From JAAZIN01 sp964464625 (GTDB lineage: Bacteria; Bacillota; Dethiobacteria; DTU022), in assembly GCA_964464625.1 (NCBI GenBank), contig CAYXKD010000019.1:1-32116 (forward strand): a DNA stretch of 32,116 nt, written 5' to 3'. The notes beneath the pieces were generated by a model. That model did not search any database. It was not told where the DNA came from and saw nothing but the letters and a program-made list of their open reading frames with translations. Positions 22,865 to 31,394 of this stretch are shown here, piece by piece. A program made the translations under genes and the position numbers. Each line of letters begins with the position of its first letter. Positions within the stretch are counted from its first letter, which is position 1.

Positions 22865-23550
22865 TGAAGGTTGCCGCATTGATAGCCGCTTCAGGGCAGG
22901 GTCAGCGCGTGGGCGGCGAAATCAAGAAACAGTATCTCATGCTTGAAGGGATTCCCATTCTGGCCCGGTCTCTGGATTTTTTTGTCCGCCATCGGGCTGT
23001 GAGCCAGATCATTGTTGTAGTTCCACCCGGTGATAGAGGCTTTGCCCGTGATACGGTAAAGCCCTTTTGTTCTCTTGAGAAAATAACCTTTGTTGAAGGT
23101 GGAAAACGGCGGCAGGATTCTGTCCTTCATGGGCTTCAAGAAATATCTTCCGGGATGGAGATGGTCAGCATCCATGACGGGGTCCGCCCCTTTCTGAGCT
23201 CCGGACTCTTTGAAGAGCTTCTTAAAGCGGCATCCAAGTGGGGCGCCGCTGTTCCGGTGATTCCTGTTACAGATACGCTGAAAGAGATCTCTATCAGCGG
23301 TATGATCAACCGTACCATTTCTCGTGAAAATGTGCGCCATGTGCAAACCCCTCAAGTGTTTCGCCGCGATCTTATCATCGAAGCCTACCGTAAAGCACAA
23401 ATCCTCGGAATTGAGGCTACTGACGATGCCTACCTGCTGGAACTGTTGGGAGAAAAGATCTGTGCTGTAGCTGGCAGCCCGGCGAATATCAAGATAACCC
23501 ATCCCCTGGATCTTCTTTTTGCTGGAGCTCTCGTTAAAAGGGGGCGGTAG
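22864..23550 (+). CDS. ispD: 2-C-methyl-D-erythritol 4-phosphate cytidylyltransferase
   Basis: Third step of the MEP isoprenoid pathway: joins CTP and MEP to CDP-ME. The 228 residues contain the nucleotide-binding AASGQGQRVGGEIKKQY (9-24), GGKRRQDSVLHGL, SIHDGVRPF, TDTLKEI and QTPQVFRRDLI, then ATDDAYLLE and SPANIKITHPLD. Its ATG shares a base with the yacL stop, so translation is coupled. It is followed directly by ispF, the fifth-step enzyme, as in many bacteria where the two are neighbours or fused; here they are separate frames. Confidence 0.95.
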   Translation: MKVAALIAASGQGQRVGGEIKKQYLMLEGIPILARSLDFFVRHRAVSQIIVVVPPGDRGFARDTVKPFCSLEKITFVEGGKRRQDSVLHGLQEISSGMEMVSIHDGVRPFLSSGLFEELLKAASKWGAAVPVIPVTDTLKEISISGMINRTISRENVRHVQTPQVFRRDLIIEAYRKAQILGIEATDDAYLLELLGEKICAVAGSPANIKITHPLDLLFAGALVKRGR

Positions 23551-23552
23551 AG

Positions 23553-24032
23553 CTGTTTCGTGTCGGTATTGGTTTCGATCTGCATCGATTAAGCAAAGGC
23601 ATTCCGCTTATAATTGGCGGAGTGACTATACCCTTTGAGCGCGGCCTGGAAGGACATTCCGATGCGGATGTGCTTCTTCATGCGCTCATGGATGCCATGC
23701 TTGGAGGAGCGGGGCTGCGAGATATCGGTTACCACTTTCCCCCTGATGATAACCGTTACCGAAAGATATCAAGTCTGAAACTTCTGGGTGAAGTAAAAAA
23801 AATTGTCGGGGAAAGGTGCTTCTCTGTAGTAAATGCAGATATGGTGATAATTGCCCAGGCTCCCCCGATGTCCCCCTTTGTCGAGGAGATGAAGAATAAC
23901 ATTGCTTCTTTACTGGATCTTTCAGAAGGTGCTGTCTCGGTAAAAGCTACTACAACAGAGGGGCTTGGGGTGTGTGGACGGGGCGAAGCAATTGCGGCTC
24001 AAGCGGCGGTATTGATGAGGCTTGTTCCTTAA
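23553..24032 (+). CDS. ispF: 2-C-methyl-D-erythritol 2,4-cyclodiphosphate synthase
   Basis: Converts CDP-ME 2-phosphate to the cyclic MEcPP in the MEP pathway; works as a trimer with Zn2+ and Mg2+. Motifs are FRVGIGFDLHRL (metal ligands Asp9 and His11), GLEGHSDADVLLHALMDA, DIGYHFPPDD and VKATTTEGLGVCGRGEAIAAQA. The frame is open from 23538 and has no ATG, GTG or TTG before GTG 23622, which would remove Asp9 and His11. CTG 23553 is therefore the likely start: AGGGGGCGG ends about 5 bases before it, and it gives 159 residues, the normal length. It begins 2 bases after the ispD stop. Confidence 0.9.
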   Translation: MFRVGIGFDLHRLSKGIPLIIGGVTIPFERGLEGHSDADVLLHALMDAMLGGAGLRDIGYHFPPDDNRYRKISSLKLLGEVKKIVGERCFSVVNADMVIIAQAPPMSPFVEEMKNNIASLLDLSEGAVSVKATTTEGLGVCGRGEAIAAQAAVLMRLVP

Positions 24033-24220
24033 GCAGGGAGGATGCCCCCCTTTGTCACCTGAACTTATTGACCATTTTTTATTGTCCCCCCCGTGGGGAT
24101 GTTTCTCCGGGCGGGATTGCAACGTTTTTCCGGCAAAGTGGTAGTGAAAAATGAGGAATAGGAAATTAAAATGTACTGTTGTGTGTTAAGTACAGCTTTA
24201 TCCGAGGGAGATTATAATGG

Positions 24221-24526
24221 ATGGCCAATAAAAAAAACTGGACAAAATATGCGCGTTACTTAAATTTGGCTTTTTCCATCGGAATTTCCATGACTTTGGC
24301 CATACTACTGGGGGTTTTCGGTGGGGATTGGCTTGACCGGCGAATGGGTACATCCCCTCTTTTTTTGTTATTATGCATTTTTTTAGGGATCGGAGCAGGA
24401 TTTTATAACTTATGGAGCGAATTATCAAAATTAGCTGAAATAGAAAAAGCTCAAAAGCTGCAAGAAGAGAAACAACATAAAGAAACAATGAACCATTGTC
24501 AAATTAAAGAAAAGGAGCAGCCATAG
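24221..24526 (+). CDS. atpZ: AtpZ-type membrane protein, first gene of the ATP synthase operon
   Basis: A 101-residue protein with two membrane helices (about 13-35 and 44-65: LAFSIGISMTLAILLGVF, then PLFLLLCIFLGIGAGFYNLW) and the motif GGDWLDRRMGTSPLF, which marks the AtpZ/ATPase_gene1 family. The charged C-terminal tail is predicted helical. In other bacteria AtpZ with AtpI is proposed to help Mg2+/Ca2+ uptake or c-ring assembly. The start has GAGGGAG 10 bases away; ATG 24217 in another frame is nearer. It opens the atp gene set. The 24033-24220 gap shows a weak GGGG/CCCC hairpin and TGTACT/AGTACA (24172-24194) but no clear promoter. Confidence 0.8.
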   Translation: MANKKNWTKYARYLNLAFSIGISMTLAILLGVFGGDWLDRRMGTSPLFLLLCIFLGIGAGFYNLWSELSKLAEIEKAQKLQEEKQHKETMNHCQIKEKEQP

Positions 24527-24574
24527 GGCATAACATCTAGAGGTTGTAGTAAGAAAGGGAAAGCGGTAATATAA

Positions 24575-24958
24575 ATGATAGCTGGTCAAGATAGCAGGAT
24601 GAATGCAACAGAAATAACAATGATCATACTGGGTGCAGGCATTGCTATTGTTGCATTGTTGTTGGGCTACAGGATATATGCTCTGGGGGTAGCCCTGTCT
24701 GCTTTTGTGGCCTGGCTGCTCTATCGATGGCAGATGATCGCTGTCACCAACCCGGAGGGTGTTTCCCCTCAAAAAGCCACTGTCAGATTCATGATTCGTT
24801 CACTCATCAGGATGCTCATTATATTCACTCTGTTAGGCCTTTCCATATTGGGTGGCGAGTCTTTTCTATTTGGTGTTTTAACCGGCCTTCTTACTCAGGT
24901 AATGACATACATGGGTCAATCATTTATGATTATTTTAAGGAAAGGAGGAATAGTTTAA
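24575..24958 (+). CDS. atpI: ATP synthase subunit I (AtpI)
   Basis: A 127-residue membrane protein with four hydrophobic helices (about 16-32, 33-52, 74-92 and 94-122), of the ATP-synt_I family, which assists c-ring assembly. It lies between atpZ and atpB, the standard place, and its stop is immediately before the atpB start. ATG 24575 has AAAGGGAAAG 11 bases upstream; ATG 24599 is an in-frame alternative with a site too close. Sequence of this family is poorly conserved, so the call rests on topology and position as well as length. Confidence 0.8.
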   Translation: MIAGQDSRMNATEITMIILGAGIAIVALLLGYRIYALGVALSAFVAWLLYRWQMIAVTNPEGVSPQKATVRFMIRSLIRMLIIFTLLGLSILGGESFLFGVLTGLLTQVMTYMGQSFMIILRKGGIV

Positions 24959-25642
24959 TTGGGTTTTGAAGCTTTACAGGAGGTATTGGAGCATGTTCAG
25001 CCTTCGGTTGTGTTTTACCTGGGTTCCATCCCCATTTACTCTACCGTGGTTAACACCTGGGTGATCATGGCCATCCTTCTGCCCCTGGCTTATTTTCTTA
25101 CCAGGAAATTAAGCGTCGTTCCCAGGGGGGGCCAGCATCTGCTGGAAATGCTGGCAGAATTTTTTCATGATCTCCTGGAGGACAACATGGGGAAGGAAGG
25201 AAAGAAATATCTTCCGCTGGTGGGTACACTTTTTGTGTTTATCCTGTTTTTAAATCTTGCTTGGATTATTCCGGGAATGAGGCCGCCAACGACTGATCTT
25301 TCCACTACAGTCAGCTTTGCAGTGGTTACGATTATTCTGGTTCAGCTCATCGGTATCAAGAAGCAAGGGATCATAGGTTACATTAAACACTTTTTCCAGC
25401 CTAATCCCTTCTTGTTTCCTTTAAATGTTATTGAAGAGCTGGTTAAGCCGGTATCGCTTTCACTCCGTCTTTTTGCGAATATGTTTGGTGAAAAAACGGT
25501 GGTTGCGGTGTTGTTCATGATGATTCCCCTTGTCGTGCCAGTTCCGGTACAATTGTTGGGAGTGATTATGGGCCTCATTCAAGCCCTGGTTTTTTCATTG
25601 CTGACAGCGATATATATATCCAGCCTTGTCCAGGGACACTAA
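24959..25642 (+). CDS. atpB: ATP synthase subunit a
   Basis: Membrane stator that forms the ion half-channels against the c ring. The 227 residues contain about five or six helices and the conserved ELVKPVSLSLRLFANMFG, whose Arg in LRLF is the essential one, then LLGVIMGLIQALVFSLLTAIYI. TTG 24959 is used, with AAGGAGGAA (24942-24950) upstream, and the gene begins on the base after the atpI stop. The N-terminal segment is short, as in other Gram-positive subunits. Confidence 0.95.
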   Translation: MGFEALQEVLEHVQPSVVFYLGSIPIYSTVVNTWVIMAILLPLAYFLTRKLSVVPRGGQHLLEMLAEFFHDLLEDNMGKEGKKYLPLVGTLFVFILFLNLAWIIPGMRPPTTDLSTTVSFAVVTIILVQLIGIKKQGIIGYIKHFFQPNPFLFPLNVIEELVKPVSLSLRLFANMFGEKTVVAVLFMMIPLVVPVPVQLLGVIMGLIQALVFSLLTAIYISSLVQGH

Positions 25643-25664
25643 AAAAAGCTTTAGGAGGTAGGTA

Positions 25665-25895
25665 ATGATGACAGGATTGGCTTATTTGGGGGCTGCGTTG
25701 GCCGTTGCGCTGGCTGCTTTTGGCTCCGCTATTGGTCAAGGAATGGCTTCGAGGGCGGCTATGGAGGGTACTGCCAGGCAGCCTGAGGCTGCGGGAGATA
25801 TCCGGACCACCCTGATTCTGGCTCTGGCTTTTATTGAAGCGTTGACCCTCTTCTCCTTTGTGATCGCTATCCTTCTATGGACTAAAATTGTTTAA
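25665..25895 (+). CDS. atpE: ATP synthase subunit c
   Basis: Proteolipid of the rotating c ring: two membrane helices joined by the polar loop ARQPEA. It is 76 residues; Glu58 in AFIEALTLF is the ion carrier and Gln25 in IGQGM lies in helix 1. Na+-binding c subunits (Ilyobacter, for example) have Gln plus Ser-Thr after the Glu and a Tyr near by; here the residues are Ala, Leu and Phe, so H+ is more likely despite the Gln. AGGAGGTAGG stands before ATG 25665; ATG 25668 is an equal alternative. Confidence 0.96.
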   Translation: MMTGLAYLGAALAVALAAFGSAIGQGMASRAAMEGTARQPEAAGDIRTTLILALAFIEALTLFSFVIAILLWTKIV

Positions 25896-25965
25896 GTTCA
25901 CGGGGGCGGATAAATGCAACTCTATATTTATCCGCCCGATCCCAAAATAACAAGGGGGTGACGTT

Positions 25966-26472
25966 ATGGGAGCTATCTTTGATGCTTTGAGTTTCAATGT
26001 TTGGACCTTTTTGTTTCAAGCCGTTAATGTTGCGGTGGTCCTGGGCTTGCTTTACTTCATCCTTTGGAAACCGCTTTCGCAAAATTTTGCCAACAGGGAA
26101 GAAGCTATTGAAGGTGATTTGAAAAAAGCAGCCTCCGCCAAAGAAGAGGCAGAAAAGATATTGTCCAATTATCAGCACAAGATAGATGAAGCACATCAGG
26201 AGGCTCAGGCTATTCTGGAGAAGACCACCAAAATGGCTGAGACCACACGTACAGAACTGGTGACACAGGCCAGGGAGGAAGCCGGCCAGGTTATGGAACA
26301 GGCCCGAATGGAGATAGAAAGAGAGAAAAGAGCAGCCCTGGCAGACATTCGCAGACAGGCGGCTGACCTTGTGGTGATGACTGCAGGCAAGGTTATGGCA
26401 CGCACCCTTACCCCAAATGACCAGGAGCATCTGATTAAAGAAGCTCTGTCGGAGGTGGAAAGGTTACAGTGA
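25966..26472 (+). CDS. atpF: ATP synthase subunit b
   Basis: Peripheral stalk that ties F1 to Fo. The 168 residues have a single N-terminal membrane helix (about 10-33, TFLFQAVNVAVVLGLLYFIL) followed by KPL and a long charged coiled coil rich in Ala, Glu, Lys and Arg to the end (VERLQ). AGGGGGTGA lies before the ATG. Its TGA overlaps the GTG of atpH by four bases. Only one b gene is present, so the stalk would be a b homodimer. Confidence 0.94.
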   Translation: MGAIFDALSFNVWTFLFQAVNVAVVLGLLYFILWKPLSQNFANREEAIEGDLKKAASAKEEAEKILSNYQHKIDEAHQEAQAILEKTTKMAETTRTELVTQAREEAGQVMEQARMEIEREKRAALADIRRQAADLVVMTAGKVMARTLTPNDQEHLIKEALSEVERLQ

Positions 26473-26972
26473 GTCAAGACAGGGTAGCCCGGGTTTATGC
26501 AGAAGCCCTTTTTTCTGAAGCTCGTAGAATAGGGCAGGCAGAAGAATTGGGAGAAAAGCTGCTTTCCTTAAAAAGGAGAATGGATGAAGACGCTGAAATT
26601 CAGAATATTCTTCAACAAGATCTCATTTCTCTTCAGGAAAAAGAGTTGGCTTTAAAGAGACTTCTTCCCCGGCTGCTGAGCAGGGAAAGAGAAGAGATGA
26701 TCCTATCCATTGTTCCAGAGTATCAGCGCCTTCTGGATGAGGATAAAGATGTCGAGCCTGTTGAGGTAACACTAGCCTCTGGTATTACCCCTGACCTTGA
26801 ATCTGAACTCAAAAAGAGGCTGGCCCAGGTTGTGGGGAGAAAAGTCCGCCTGGAGATAAAAATTGATCCCCGGATACTGGGGGGAATGGTTCTGCGTTGG
26901 GAAGATCGGGTCATAGATGCCAGTGCGAAGCGCAAGCTGGATCTCCTGAGCGACCACTTAAAAACAGTTTGA
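26469..26972 (+). CDS. atpH: ATP synthase subunit delta
   Basis: Caps F1 and connects it to the b stalk. The 167-residue protein starts DRVARVYAEALFSEARR, the conserved N-terminal helix, and ends with ITPDLESELKKRLAQ, VRLEIKIDPRILGGMVLRWEDRVIDASAKRKLDLL, the typical C-terminal domain (about 110-165). The start is GTG 26469 in the overlap GTGA with the atpF stop, so it is translated by coupling. It is slightly shorter than E. coli delta (177). Confidence 0.94.
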   Translation: MSQDRVARVYAEALFSEARRIGQAEELGEKLLSLKRRMDEDAEIQNILQQDLISLQEKELALKRLLPRLLSREREEMILSIVPEYQRLLDEDKDVEPVEVTLASGITPDLESELKKRLAQVVGRKVRLEIKIDPRILGGMVLRWEDRVIDASAKRKLDLLSDHLKTV

Positions 26973-27013
26973 CATGCGCTATGATCAAGCTGATGTAAAG
27001 GGGTGATCGGGGT

Positions 27014-28546
27014 TTGGATAGCAAAATTGAAGAGATTACCAGCATCTTGATGCAACAGATAGAAAGCTATGAGCTGGAGATAGAAATAGAAAACAAGGGT
27101 GTTGTTACCTATGTGGGTGACGGAATAGCCCGTGTCCAGCTGGAACATGTCATGGCCGGCGAACTCCTGGAATTCCCCGGGGGGGTTTTCGGCATGGCTT
27201 TGAACCTGGAAGATGATAGTGTAGGAGCGGTAATTTTAGGTCCATACCTGCATATTAAAGAAGGGGATGAAGTGAAACGGACCTCCCGGATTATGGAGGT
27301 GCCGGGCGGGGAGGCTCTTATCGGAAGAGTGGTTAACCCCGTAGGAGTGCCCCTGGATGGTAAAGGACCAATTAACACAGATACATTCAGGCCGGCAGAG
27401 TTTCATGCTCCTGGGGTAATCCAGCGCCAACCGGTGAGTGTGCCGCTGCAGACAGGGATCAAGGCCATTGATACGATGATTCCCATCGGGCGAGGTCAGC
27501 GGGAACTCATTATTGGGGATCGCCAGACGGGGAAAACAGCCATAGCGGTGGATACCATTATCAATCAGAAAGATCAGGATGTGCTCTGCATTTATGTTGC
27601 CATCGGGCAGAAGGCTTCTACCGTAGCCGGAGTCATTCAAAAATTCGAAGAAACAGGAGCTATGGAATATACTACCGTGGTGGCGGCCAACGCCGGTGAA
27701 GCGGCTCCCCTGCTCTATATGGCGCCCTACGCCGGTTGCGCCATGGGCGAGTATTTCATGTATGAGCAAAACAGGGATGTTCTTCTTGTCTACGACGACC
27801 TGTCGAAGCATGCCGTGGCCTATCGTGAACTGTCACTTCTTCTCAGGAGACCTCCCGGACGGGAAGCCTATCCCGGAGATATTTTTTACCTGCACTCCCG
27901 ATTGCTGGAGAGGGCGGTGTGCCTGCACGAATCTTTTGGCGGGGGGTCACTTACCGCCTTGCCGATAATCGAAACCCAGGCCGGTGACGTTTCTGCTTAC
28001 ATTCCAACGAACGTTATATCAATTACCGACGGTCAGATCTACCTGGAATCTGATCTGTTTTATGCCGGCCAGCGTCCGGCAGTCAACGTCGGGCTTTCCG
28101 TTTCCCGCGTTGGTGGCGCAGCCCAGCTGAAGGCGATGAAGCAGGTTGCCGGGCACCTGCGCCTCGATCTGGCCCAGTACCAGGAGCTGGCTGCTTTTGC
28201 CCAGTTTGGCACAGATCTGGATAAATCCACACAGGCCAGGCTCACCCAGGGAGAGCGGATGATGGAGTTGCTTAAGCAGGTTCAGTACAAGCCCATGCCA
28301 GTAGAAGAACAGATTGCTGTTATATTTGCCGGGGTAAATAGATATTTGGACGATCTGCCTGTAGAAAGGGTCAAGACCTTTGAGCAGGAGTATATCCGCT
28401 TTTTACACAGCAGCCACCCTCATATTCTTAAGAATATACGGGAAACAAAAGCCCTGGATGACGAGATGCAGGAGGATCTTAAAAAGACTATTTTGGAATT
28501 TAAAGAGAGGTTTGCTCCAGCAGGCGAGGTCGAGGTTTCCCCTTGA
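27014..28546 (+). CDS. atpA: ATP synthase subunit alpha
   Basis: Non-catalytic nucleotide-binding subunit of F1. The 510 residues hold the beta-barrel N-terminal part, Walker A GDRQTGKT (168-175), GQKASTVAG, LLVYDDLSKHAVAYRELSLLLRRPPGREAYPGD and the arginine-finger region LSVSRVGGAAQ, with the C-terminal bundle. TTG 27014 is the only suitable start; AAAGGGGTGAT is at 26997-27007, 6 bases away. It lies 41 bases after atpH. Confidence 0.97.
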   Translation: MDSKIEEITSILMQQIESYELEIEIENKGVVTYVGDGIARVQLEHVMAGELLEFPGGVFGMALNLEDDSVGAVILGPYLHIKEGDEVKRTSRIMEVPGGEALIGRVVNPVGVPLDGKGPINTDTFRPAEFHAPGVIQRQPVSVPLQTGIKAIDTMIPIGRGQRELIIGDRQTGKTAIAVDTIINQKDQDVLCIYVAIGQKASTVAGVIQKFEETGAMEYTTVVAANAGEAAPLLYMAPYAGCAMGEYFMYEQNRDVLLVYDDLSKHAVAYRELSLLLRRPPGREAYPGDIFYLHSRLLERAVCLHESFGGGSLTALPIIETQAGDVSAYIPTNVISITDGQIYLESDLFYAGQRPAVNVGLSVSRVGGAAQLKAMKQVAGHLRLDLAQYQELAAFAQFGTDLDKSTQARLTQGERMMELLKQVQYKPMPVEEQIAVIFAGVNRYLDDLPVERVKTFEQEYIRFLHSSHPHILKNIRETKALDDEMQEDLKKTILEFKERFAPAGEVEVSP

Positions 28547-28597
28547 TTGTGGTGATGTCAGGAATCCGAATAGCGGAGAATAAAGGCGGTGGAATCC

Positions 28598-29458
28598 ATG
28601 GCCAATATTAGGGATATAAAACGACGCATCCAGGCCATTGGTAATATTCAGCATGTGACCAGGGCGATGAAGATGGTGGCTGCCTCCAAGCTGCGCCGGG
28701 TCCAAAGTCAGGTCTGGGCTTCACGCCCCTATGCTTATAAGGTGGCCGAAGTTGTCGGCCGCCTGGCCCTGGCGCCCCAGGTTCGGGAGATTTCGCTGCT
28801 GGCTCCCCGGGATATTAACAGGGTCGGTTATGTTTTGATTACGGGAGACCGGGGGCTTGCCGGAGCCTATAACACCAATCTGATCAATTTAACCATGGAC
28901 TGTTTGAAAAAAGAGGAGCATCCTGTTGCGCTTGTGCCTGTAGGCGGCAAGGGTGCGCGCCACTTCCTGAAAAGGCCGGTTGAGGTATTGCAGCATTATG
29001 AAGTTGTTGAAGATGAACCGGATCTGTTCCAAGCCCGGGAACTGGCCCGGCAGTTGATGGAACTTTACCTGACGCGGGAGCTCGATGAGGTTAATCTCAT
29101 CTATGCCCGTTTCCATTCAGCGCTGCGCCACGAAATCCAAATCGAAAAATTTCTGCCTGTTGTGACACCTGAAATAAAAACAACCGAAGAGGTTGATTAT
29201 ATCTATGAACCGGAACCGAGGAGCATGTTGGAGACTATTTTACCTCGATATTGTGAAATGCGGGTTTTTCAGGCTCTCCTGGAGGCCAAAGCCAGCGAAC
29301 ATAGCGCCAGAATGGTGGCTATGGAAAGTGCTACCAGTAATGCCGGCGAAGTGATTGAACAGCTCACCCTGTCCTTCAACAAGGCCCGCCAGGCTGCTAT
29401 TACCACAGAGATCGTTGAAATAGCAACAGGTGCGGAAGCTTTGAAAGCCCACATTTAA
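28598..29458 (+). CDS. atpG: ATP synthase subunit gamma
   Basis: Central shaft of the motor, turning inside the alpha-beta ring. The 286 residues begin MANIRDIKRRIQAIGNIQHVTRAMKMVAASKLRR, the conserved N-terminal helix, and end with MVAMESATSNAGEVIEQLTLSFNKARQAAITTEIVEIATGAEAL, the C-terminal helix; GDRGLAGAYN is also present. ATG 28598 gives the family start; GTG 28589 is an in-frame extension that overlaps the ribosome site AAAGGCGGTGG. It follows atpA by about 50 bases. Confidence 0.96.
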   Translation: MANIRDIKRRIQAIGNIQHVTRAMKMVAASKLRRVQSQVWASRPYAYKVAEVVGRLALAPQVREISLLAPRDINRVGYVLITGDRGLAGAYNTNLINLTMDCLKKEEHPVALVPVGGKGARHFLKRPVEVLQHYEVVEDEPDLFQARELARQLMELYLTRELDEVNLIYARFHSALRHEIQIEKFLPVVTPEIKTTEEVDYIYEPEPRSMLETILPRYCEMRVFQALLEAKASEHSARMVAMESATSNAGEVIEQLTLSFNKARQAAITTEIVEIATGAEALKAHI

Positions 29459-29476
29459 AGGAGGGATATTCTTTTC

Positions 29477-30868
29477 ATGAATGAAGGAAAGATTGTGCAA
29501 GTTATAGGGCCTGTTGTTGATGTTGAATTTCTTGAAGGAAATCTGCCTGACTTGTACAGCGCCGTTATTATCAAAGAGAACAAGATTAACCTGACCATGG
29601 AGGTTATGCAGCACCTTGGTAATAATATGGTTCGTTGCGTAGCCCTTGCTTCTACCGACGGACTGCAGGCGGGTATGAAGGTTAAAGATACAGGCTCTCC
29701 TATTAAGGTTCCCGTTGGTCCCGGTACACTGGGGAGGCTGTTCAATGTAATAGGTGAGCCCATTGATGAAAAAGGACCCCTCGATGCGGAAGAGTGGTGG
29801 CCTATACACCGCGATCCTCCGTCTTTTGAAGAGCTGGAACCTTCCAGGGAGATCCTACCGACGGGTCTTAAGGTTTTAGATCTTCTGGCTCCCCTTCCCA
29901 AGGGAGGGAAGATGGGGCTCTTCGGAGGTGCCGGCGTCGGGAAGACAGTTCTGATCATGGAATTGATCCGCAATGTGGCCTACGAACATGGGGGCAACTC
30001 CGTTTTTGCCGGTGTGGGCGAGAGAACCAGGGAGGGCAACGAGCTTTACCTGGAGATGATTGAGTCGGGAGTTCTCGATAGAACAGTCCTTGTATTCGGC
30101 CAGATGAATGAACCTCCCGGGGCGCGCCTGCGGGTGGGGTTAACGGGGCTGACTGTGGCAGAGTATCTCCGGGACAAAGGCGGTCGGGATGTTCTTCTCT
30201 TTATTGACAATATATTCCGTTTTGTTCAGGCAGGCTCCGAGGTTTCGGCTTTGCTGGGCCGCATGCCTTCAGCGGTGGGATACCAGCCCACACTGGCTAC
30301 TGAGATGGGTAACCTGCAGGAGAGGATTACCTCTACCAGGAGCGGTTCTATCACCTCCGTTCAGGCTATTTATGTCCCTGCCGATGACCTTACTGACCCG
30401 GCACCGGCGACAACTTTTGCTCATCTTGATGGAACAATAGTTCTCTCAAGGCAGCTCGTTGAGCTGGGCATCTATCCGGCAGTAGATCCCCTTGACTCCA
30501 CATCGAGGCTCCTTGATCCTTTGATTGTTGGTGAAGAGCATTATGAGATCGGCCGGGGTGTCCAGAGTATTTTGCAGCGTTATAAAGAGCTCCAGGATAT
30601 CATCGCTATTTTAGGCATTGAGGAGCTTTCGGATGAGGATAAGCAGATCGTGGCCAGGGCCCGTAAAATTCAGCGTTTCCTTTCGCAGCCCTTCCACGTT
30701 GCGGAAGCCTTTACCGGCAGAGCGGGGGTATATGTTCCTTTGAATGAAACCCTTAAAGGGTTTAAAGAGATCCTTGAGGGGCGCTATGATGCCCTTCCGG
30801 AGCAAGCTTTTTACATGGTAGGCAATATTGAAGAAGCAGTTAAAAAAGGACAGGAGCTGCTCCAATGA
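29477..30868 (+). CDS. atpD: ATP synthase subunit beta
   Basis: Catalytic subunit of F1. The 463 residues have Walker A GGAGVGKT (150-157), Glu182 in GERTREGNEL (general base), MNEPPGARLRVGLTGLT, Walker B DVLLFIDNIFRF, ALLGRMPSAVGYQPTLA and YVPADDLTDPAPA. The C-terminal ELSDEDK is the DELSEED-type segment that touches gamma and epsilon. AAAGGAGGG stands about 10 bases before the ATG. It overlaps atpC by four bases. Confidence 0.97.
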   Translation: MNEGKIVQVIGPVVDVEFLEGNLPDLYSAVIIKENKINLTMEVMQHLGNNMVRCVALASTDGLQAGMKVKDTGSPIKVPVGPGTLGRLFNVIGEPIDEKGPLDAEEWWPIHRDPPSFEELEPSREILPTGLKVLDLLAPLPKGGKMGLFGGAGVGKTVLIMELIRNVAYEHGGNSVFAGVGERTREGNELYLEMIESGVLDRTVLVFGQMNEPPGARLRVGLTGLTVAEYLRDKGGRDVLLFIDNIFRFVQAGSEVSALLGRMPSAVGYQPTLATEMGNLQERITSTRSGSITSVQAIYVPADDLTDPAPATTFAHLDGTIVLSRQLVELGIYPAVDPLDSTSRLLDPLIVGEEHYEIGRGVQSILQRYKELQDIIAILGIEELSDEDKQIVARARKIQRFLSQPFHVAEAFTGRAGVYVPLNETLKGFKEILEGRYDALPEQAFYMVGNIEEAVKKGQELLQ

Positions 30869-31272
30869 GCCCGGTAATATTCGAGGTTGTCACTCCTGAG
30901 AGGAAAATATTGAAAGAAGAAGTGGAAAGCGTTATTGCACCGGGAGCAGAAGGCTATCTGGGGATCCTTCCCCGGCATACCCCCCTCCTGACTACCTTGA
31001 AGCCTGGCGTTATTCAGTATTGTATGGCTGGTGGTAAGACGGAACGGCTGGCTGTGTCAGGAGGCTTCATGGAAGCAGGCCCAAACAGGGCAATTATCCT
31101 GGCAGATACGGCTGAGCTTGCTTCTGAAATAGATATTGAAAGAGCCCGCCAGGCCAGGGAGAGGGCGGAAAAGCGCCTTCGGGAGCGTCCTCCGGGGCTG
31201 GATGTAGCCCGGGCGGAAGCAGCTTTGATGAGAAGCCTGGCAAGGTTGAAAGCTACAGGTAATGAGAAATAA
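30865..31272 (+). CDS. atpC: ATP synthase subunit epsilon
   Basis: Inhibitory/coupling subunit at the base of gamma. The 135 residues have an N-terminal beta sandwich (FEVVTPERKI, then GAEGYLGILPRHTPLLTTLKPGVI, AVSGGFMEAGPNRAIILADTAE) and a C-terminal helix pair rich in Arg/Glu (IDIERARQARERAEKRL, then ARAEAALMRSLARLK), the part that can extend and stop hydrolysis. The ATG lies in ATGA, overlapping the atpD stop. It ends the operon; a terminator follows 77 bases later. Confidence 0.95.
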   Translation: MSPVIFEVVTPERKILKEEVESVIAPGAEGYLGILPRHTPLLTTLKPGVIQYCMAGGKTERLAVSGGFMEAGPNRAIILADTAELASEIDIERARQARERAEKRLRERPPGLDVARAEAALMRSLARLKATGNEK

Positions 31273-31348
31273 AGAATCGTAAACGGTCAGGATGGATTTT
31301 AAGGAAAGATATTTAAAGCGTATCGGATCAGGTTGCTGGCATTAAAAG

Positions 31349-31374
31349 TCCCACCTCTTGTAGGTGGGATTTTT
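31349..31374. terminator. Bidirectional terminator between atpC and the zinc-ribbon gene
   Basis: TCCCACCT (31349-31356) pairs with AGGTGGGA (31362-31369) across CTTGT, followed by TTTTT on the plus strand; on the minus strand the hairpin is followed by CTTTT. It can end both the atp operon and the convergent small gene. Confidence 0.85.
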
Positions 31375-31394
31375 ACCAGACGGCAAGCCAGTTT

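Noticed and set aside
25665..25895. Sodium-type ATP synthase based on Gln25
   Set aside because: The Ser/Thr and Tyr ligands that complete the Na+ site are absent.
25882..26430. 182-codon minus-strand frame opposite atpF
   Set aside because: Cys/His/Leu-rich reading produced by the antisense of the coiled-coil subunit; no independent signal.
27236..27811. 191-codon minus-strand frame opposite atpA
   Set aside because: Shadow of the conserved alpha subunit; no start signal and no domain.
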